NCBI RefSeq assembly: GCF_023661085.1
Contig: NZ_JAHDJT010000060.1
Span: forward strand, 1-7,705
DNA from: Wolbachia pipientis
Lineage (GTDB): Bacteria > Pseudomonadota > Alphaproteobacteria > Rickettsiales > Anaplasmataceae
Direction: 5' to 3'
Length of the DNA: 7,705 nucleotides
The position numbers were made by a program, and so were the translations under genes. Below are positions 5,806-7,705 of this stretch, piece after piece. The notes under the pieces are model-generated. The model saw only the letters and a program-made list of their open reading frames with translations, made no database searches and was not told the DNA's origin. Numbering within the stretch: the stretch's first letter is position 1; each line of letters opens with the position of its first letter.

Positions 5806-7632
5806 ATGGCAATAATTCTTTTAGATACAAAAACTATAAACCGTATAGCAGCGGGAGAAGTAATTGAGAGACCAGCAAGCGTAGTGAAGGAATTAGTTGA
5901 AAATGCAATAGATGCTGAAAGTTCAGAAATAGAGATCAAAATAGAGAGTGGTGGGTGCAATCTTATCACTGTGATAGATGATGGAAGTGGAGTAGAAAAG
6001 AATGATCTAGAACTTGCATTTATGCGTCATGCTACTTCAAAATTAAGCGATAGTGAATTAGTAGAAATCAAGCATCTTGGCTTTAGAGGAGAAGCGCTGC
6101 CTTCGATAGCAGCAGTGAGTAGGATAAAGTTATCGTCTAGAGCAGGAGGAGCAAGTGAAGCGTGGTCTATAAGGTATGAGGGCGGAGAAAAAGTGGGGGA
6201 AATTATGCCTTACTCTTTATCACAAGGCACATATATTGAAGTACGAGATTTGTTTTTTGCCACTCCAAATAGGCTAAAATTTCTAAAAACCGAAAGAGCA
6301 GAAACTCAAAGCATCGTTGATATTGTAAATAACCTAGCAATGATTAACTATCGTATAGGGTTTACCCTCACTTCAGGTAATAAAAAGCTCTTGAAATACG
6401 CCAAGCAAACCTCGTTGTTCAGTAGACTATGTGAGATAGAAAAAGAATTTCAAAATAATTCTCTGGAGGTTAATGAAGAAGAGGGCGACATCAAACTGAC
6501 AGGACACGTCTGCAAACCGACCATCAATCGAGGTAAGTCTGATATGATTTATACATTCGTGAATGGAAGGCCAATAAAAGACAATCTACTTGTTGGTGCG
6601 GTTCGGTATGCATATCATGATTTTGTTCCAAACGATAGGTATCCCTTTGCAGCGTTGCATTTGGAGGTGCCATATGATCAAGTAGATGTAAATGTACACC
6701 CAAATAAATCAGAAGTAAGATTTCAAAATAAGAGACTAATATATGAAATAGTGACAAGAGGGCTAATTAAGGCATTGTCAACGAGAATAGGCAGCTTTGC
6801 AACGAGTGATGTTGGCAAAGGGAGTGATGAGCTTATTGATAGTGGAAAAAGCAAAGAAGCGGAAAATCGGAAAGAATTTTATGAAAGAAGGCCAAATCCT
6901 TCAGAAAATCAACTGATGAAAGAATTTGCTTTTCCAAGTGAAAGAGTAAAAAGCCTGTCGGAACAGTCAAAATCGTTTGATTACACTGGTATGCAAAAAT
7001 CCCCATCACAAGAGGAGACTATAGTTCTAGAAAGAGAACAAATTGATTTGATAGAAAGCCATCCGCTCGGGTTTGCACGCTGCCAGATCTACAATACTTA
7101 TATTATTGCTGAGGCTAGAGGCAAATTGATTATAGTTGATCAGCATGCAGCCCATGAGAGGCTAGTATACGAATGCTTAAAACAAAAATCAAGTATAAAA
7201 AGACAAAAATTACTGCTTCCTGAAGCGGTTGAAATCAAAAACCAAGCTGGAATGGAGATGGTTGAAATTTATAAAAATAAGCTTTTCGAAATGGGTTTTG
7301 ACATTGAAATCAAATCAGAAAATAGGCTCGTAGTAAGGGAAATCCCTGCGATTTTGGGCACAATAGACGTAAAAGAGATGCTGATAAATATAGTTGATAG
7401 ATTAACGGAAATAGAAGATACACTGCCAATAGAAGACAAAGTGAACAAAATATTGGCCACTATCGCTTGTTATGGATCAATTAGAGCTGGCAGAAAAATG
7501 AAATTGGAGGAAATGAATGAACTGCTGAGGCAAATGGAAAAAACACCATATTCGGGACAATGTAACCACGGGAGGCCAGCTTATATAGAAATGAAACTAA
7601 GTGATATTGAAAAACCATTTGAACGGAGGTAA
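5806..7632 (+). CDS. mutL: DNA mismatch repair protein MutL
   Basis: MutL couples mismatch recognition by MutS to strand removal. The 608-residue chain has the GHKL ATPase N-terminus: [11 protein letters not shown] (29-39, with the catalytic Glu and Mg-binding Asn), DDGSGV (58-63), [19 protein letters not shown] (92-105) and [20 protein letters not shown], followed by the transducer domain ending [10 protein letters not shown] and [14 protein letters not shown] variable linker (about 330-410) leads to the C-terminal dimerisation domain, which keeps the endonuclease metal motif [12 protein letters not shown] (445-456, DQHA-x2-E-x4-E), ACYGSIRAG (554-562) and CNHGRPAYI (586-594). It is therefore predicted to nick DNA itself, as in bacteria lacking MutH. 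The start is 4 bases after purE with no clear Shine-Dalgarno, so coupling is likely. No frameshift or stop interrupts it. Confidence 0.98.
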   Translation: MAIILLDTKTINRIAAGEVIERPASVVKELVENAIDAESSEIEIKIESGGCNLITVIDDGSGVEKNDLELAFMRHATSKLSDSELVEIKHLGFRGEALPSIAAVSRIKLSSRAGGASEAWSIRYEGGEKVGEIMPYSLSQGTYIEVRDLFFATPNRLKFLKTERAETQSIVDIVNNLAMINYRIGFTLTSGNKKLLKYAKQTSLFSRLCEIEKEFQNNSLEVNEEEGDIKLTGHVCKPTINRGKSDMIYTFVNGRPIKDNLLVGAVRYAYHDFVPNDRYPFAALHLEVPYDQVDVNVHPNKSEVRFQNKRLIYEIVTRGLIKALSTRIGSFATSDVGKGSDELIDSGKSKEAENRKEFYERRPNPSENQLMKEFAFPSERVKSLSEQSKSFDYTGMQKSPSQEETIVLEREQIDLIESHPLGFARCQIYNTYIIAEARGKLIIVDQHAAHERLVYECLKQKSSIKRQKLLLPEAVEIKNQAGMEMVEIYKNKLFEMGFDIEIKSENRLVVREIPAILGTIDVKEMLINIVDRLTEIEDTLPIEDKVNKILATIACYGSIRAGRKMKLEEMNELLRQMEKTPYSGQCNHGRPAYIEMKLSDIEKPFERR

Positions 7633-7702
7633 GAGGTTGCCATAAGTATGGTAGAGTAGGCAGCCAGCGAGTTAGTCCATTCAGCACTTTTCCAACAGCC
7701 TC
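7633..7702. repeat. GC-richer segment after mutL with repeat-like ends
   Basis: The bases after the mutL stop are about half G+C, clearly above the surrounding AT-rich DNA. GAGGTTG (7633-7639) is an imperfect inverted match to CAGCCTC (7696-7702), 6 of 7 bases, and the right end read on the minus strand (GAGGCTGTTGGAAAAG) resembles the terminal repeats of some insertion sequences. No gene can be read in it and the window ends here, so it may be the edge of an insertion sequence, a small dispersed repeat, or the terminator region of purE-mutL. The identity is unproven. Confidence 0.3.
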
Positions 7703-7705
7703 TCC

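Noticed and set aside
6524..7687. Minus-strand frames opposite mutL, including one running from the right edge.
   Set aside because: They overlap an intact mutL with all family motifs and have no recognisable content of their own.
1..7705. CRISPR array, tRNA or rRNA genes.
   Set aside because: I saw no regularly spaced repeats and no cloverleaf or rRNA-like segments on either strand, as far as reading by eye allows.

Overview
The window looks like chromosomal DNA of an alphaproteobacterial endosymbiont of the Rickettsiales, most likely Wolbachia (Anaplasmataceae). I base this on the AT-rich base composition, long AT-rich spacers, sparse Shine-Dalgarno sites, and reading of the proteins: RpoD with acidic insertions, a short omega subunit with an acidic tail, a partial Mrp/Mnh antiporter cluster and a MutL of about 600 residues. 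The assignment is recognition, not a database result.

The left two thirds is read leftwards (minus strand). From right to left it holds an XRE-family helix-turn-helix regulator (4599-4940), the RNA polymerase omega subunit rpoZ (4112-4540), five tightly packed subunits of an Mrp/Mnh-type monovalent cation/proton antiporter in the order mnhF, mnhG, an MbhD/MbhE-like protein (the C-terminal module of MnhA), mnhB and mnhC (4075 down to 2275), and the primary sigma factor rpoD (215-2155). Left of rpoD lie a perfect hairpin (105-127), a short ORF of doubtful reality (82-210) and a good sigma-70-type promoter (16-44) that fires out of the window.

The right third is read rightwards (plus strand): purE (5298-5801), followed after 4 bases by mutL (5806-7632), probably one transcript. 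The two divergent blocks are separated by an AT-rich spacer of about 350 bases (4941-5297) that carries candidate promoters but no gene I can support. The last 73 bases after mutL are visibly richer in G and C than their surroundings and have repeat-like ends.

Functionally this is mostly core housekeeping: transcription (rpoD, rpoZ), ion and pH homeostasis (mnh genes), purine synthesis (purE) and mismatch repair (mutL). I do not see a complete new system. The points most worth a second look are the incomplete antiporter cluster (no MnhD, MnhE or N-terminal MnhA here), a similar CTTATT-spacer-AATAAG palindrome in two leftward promoters including that of rpoD, the antitoxin-like XRE gene without a toxin partner, and the GC-rich segment at the right edge.
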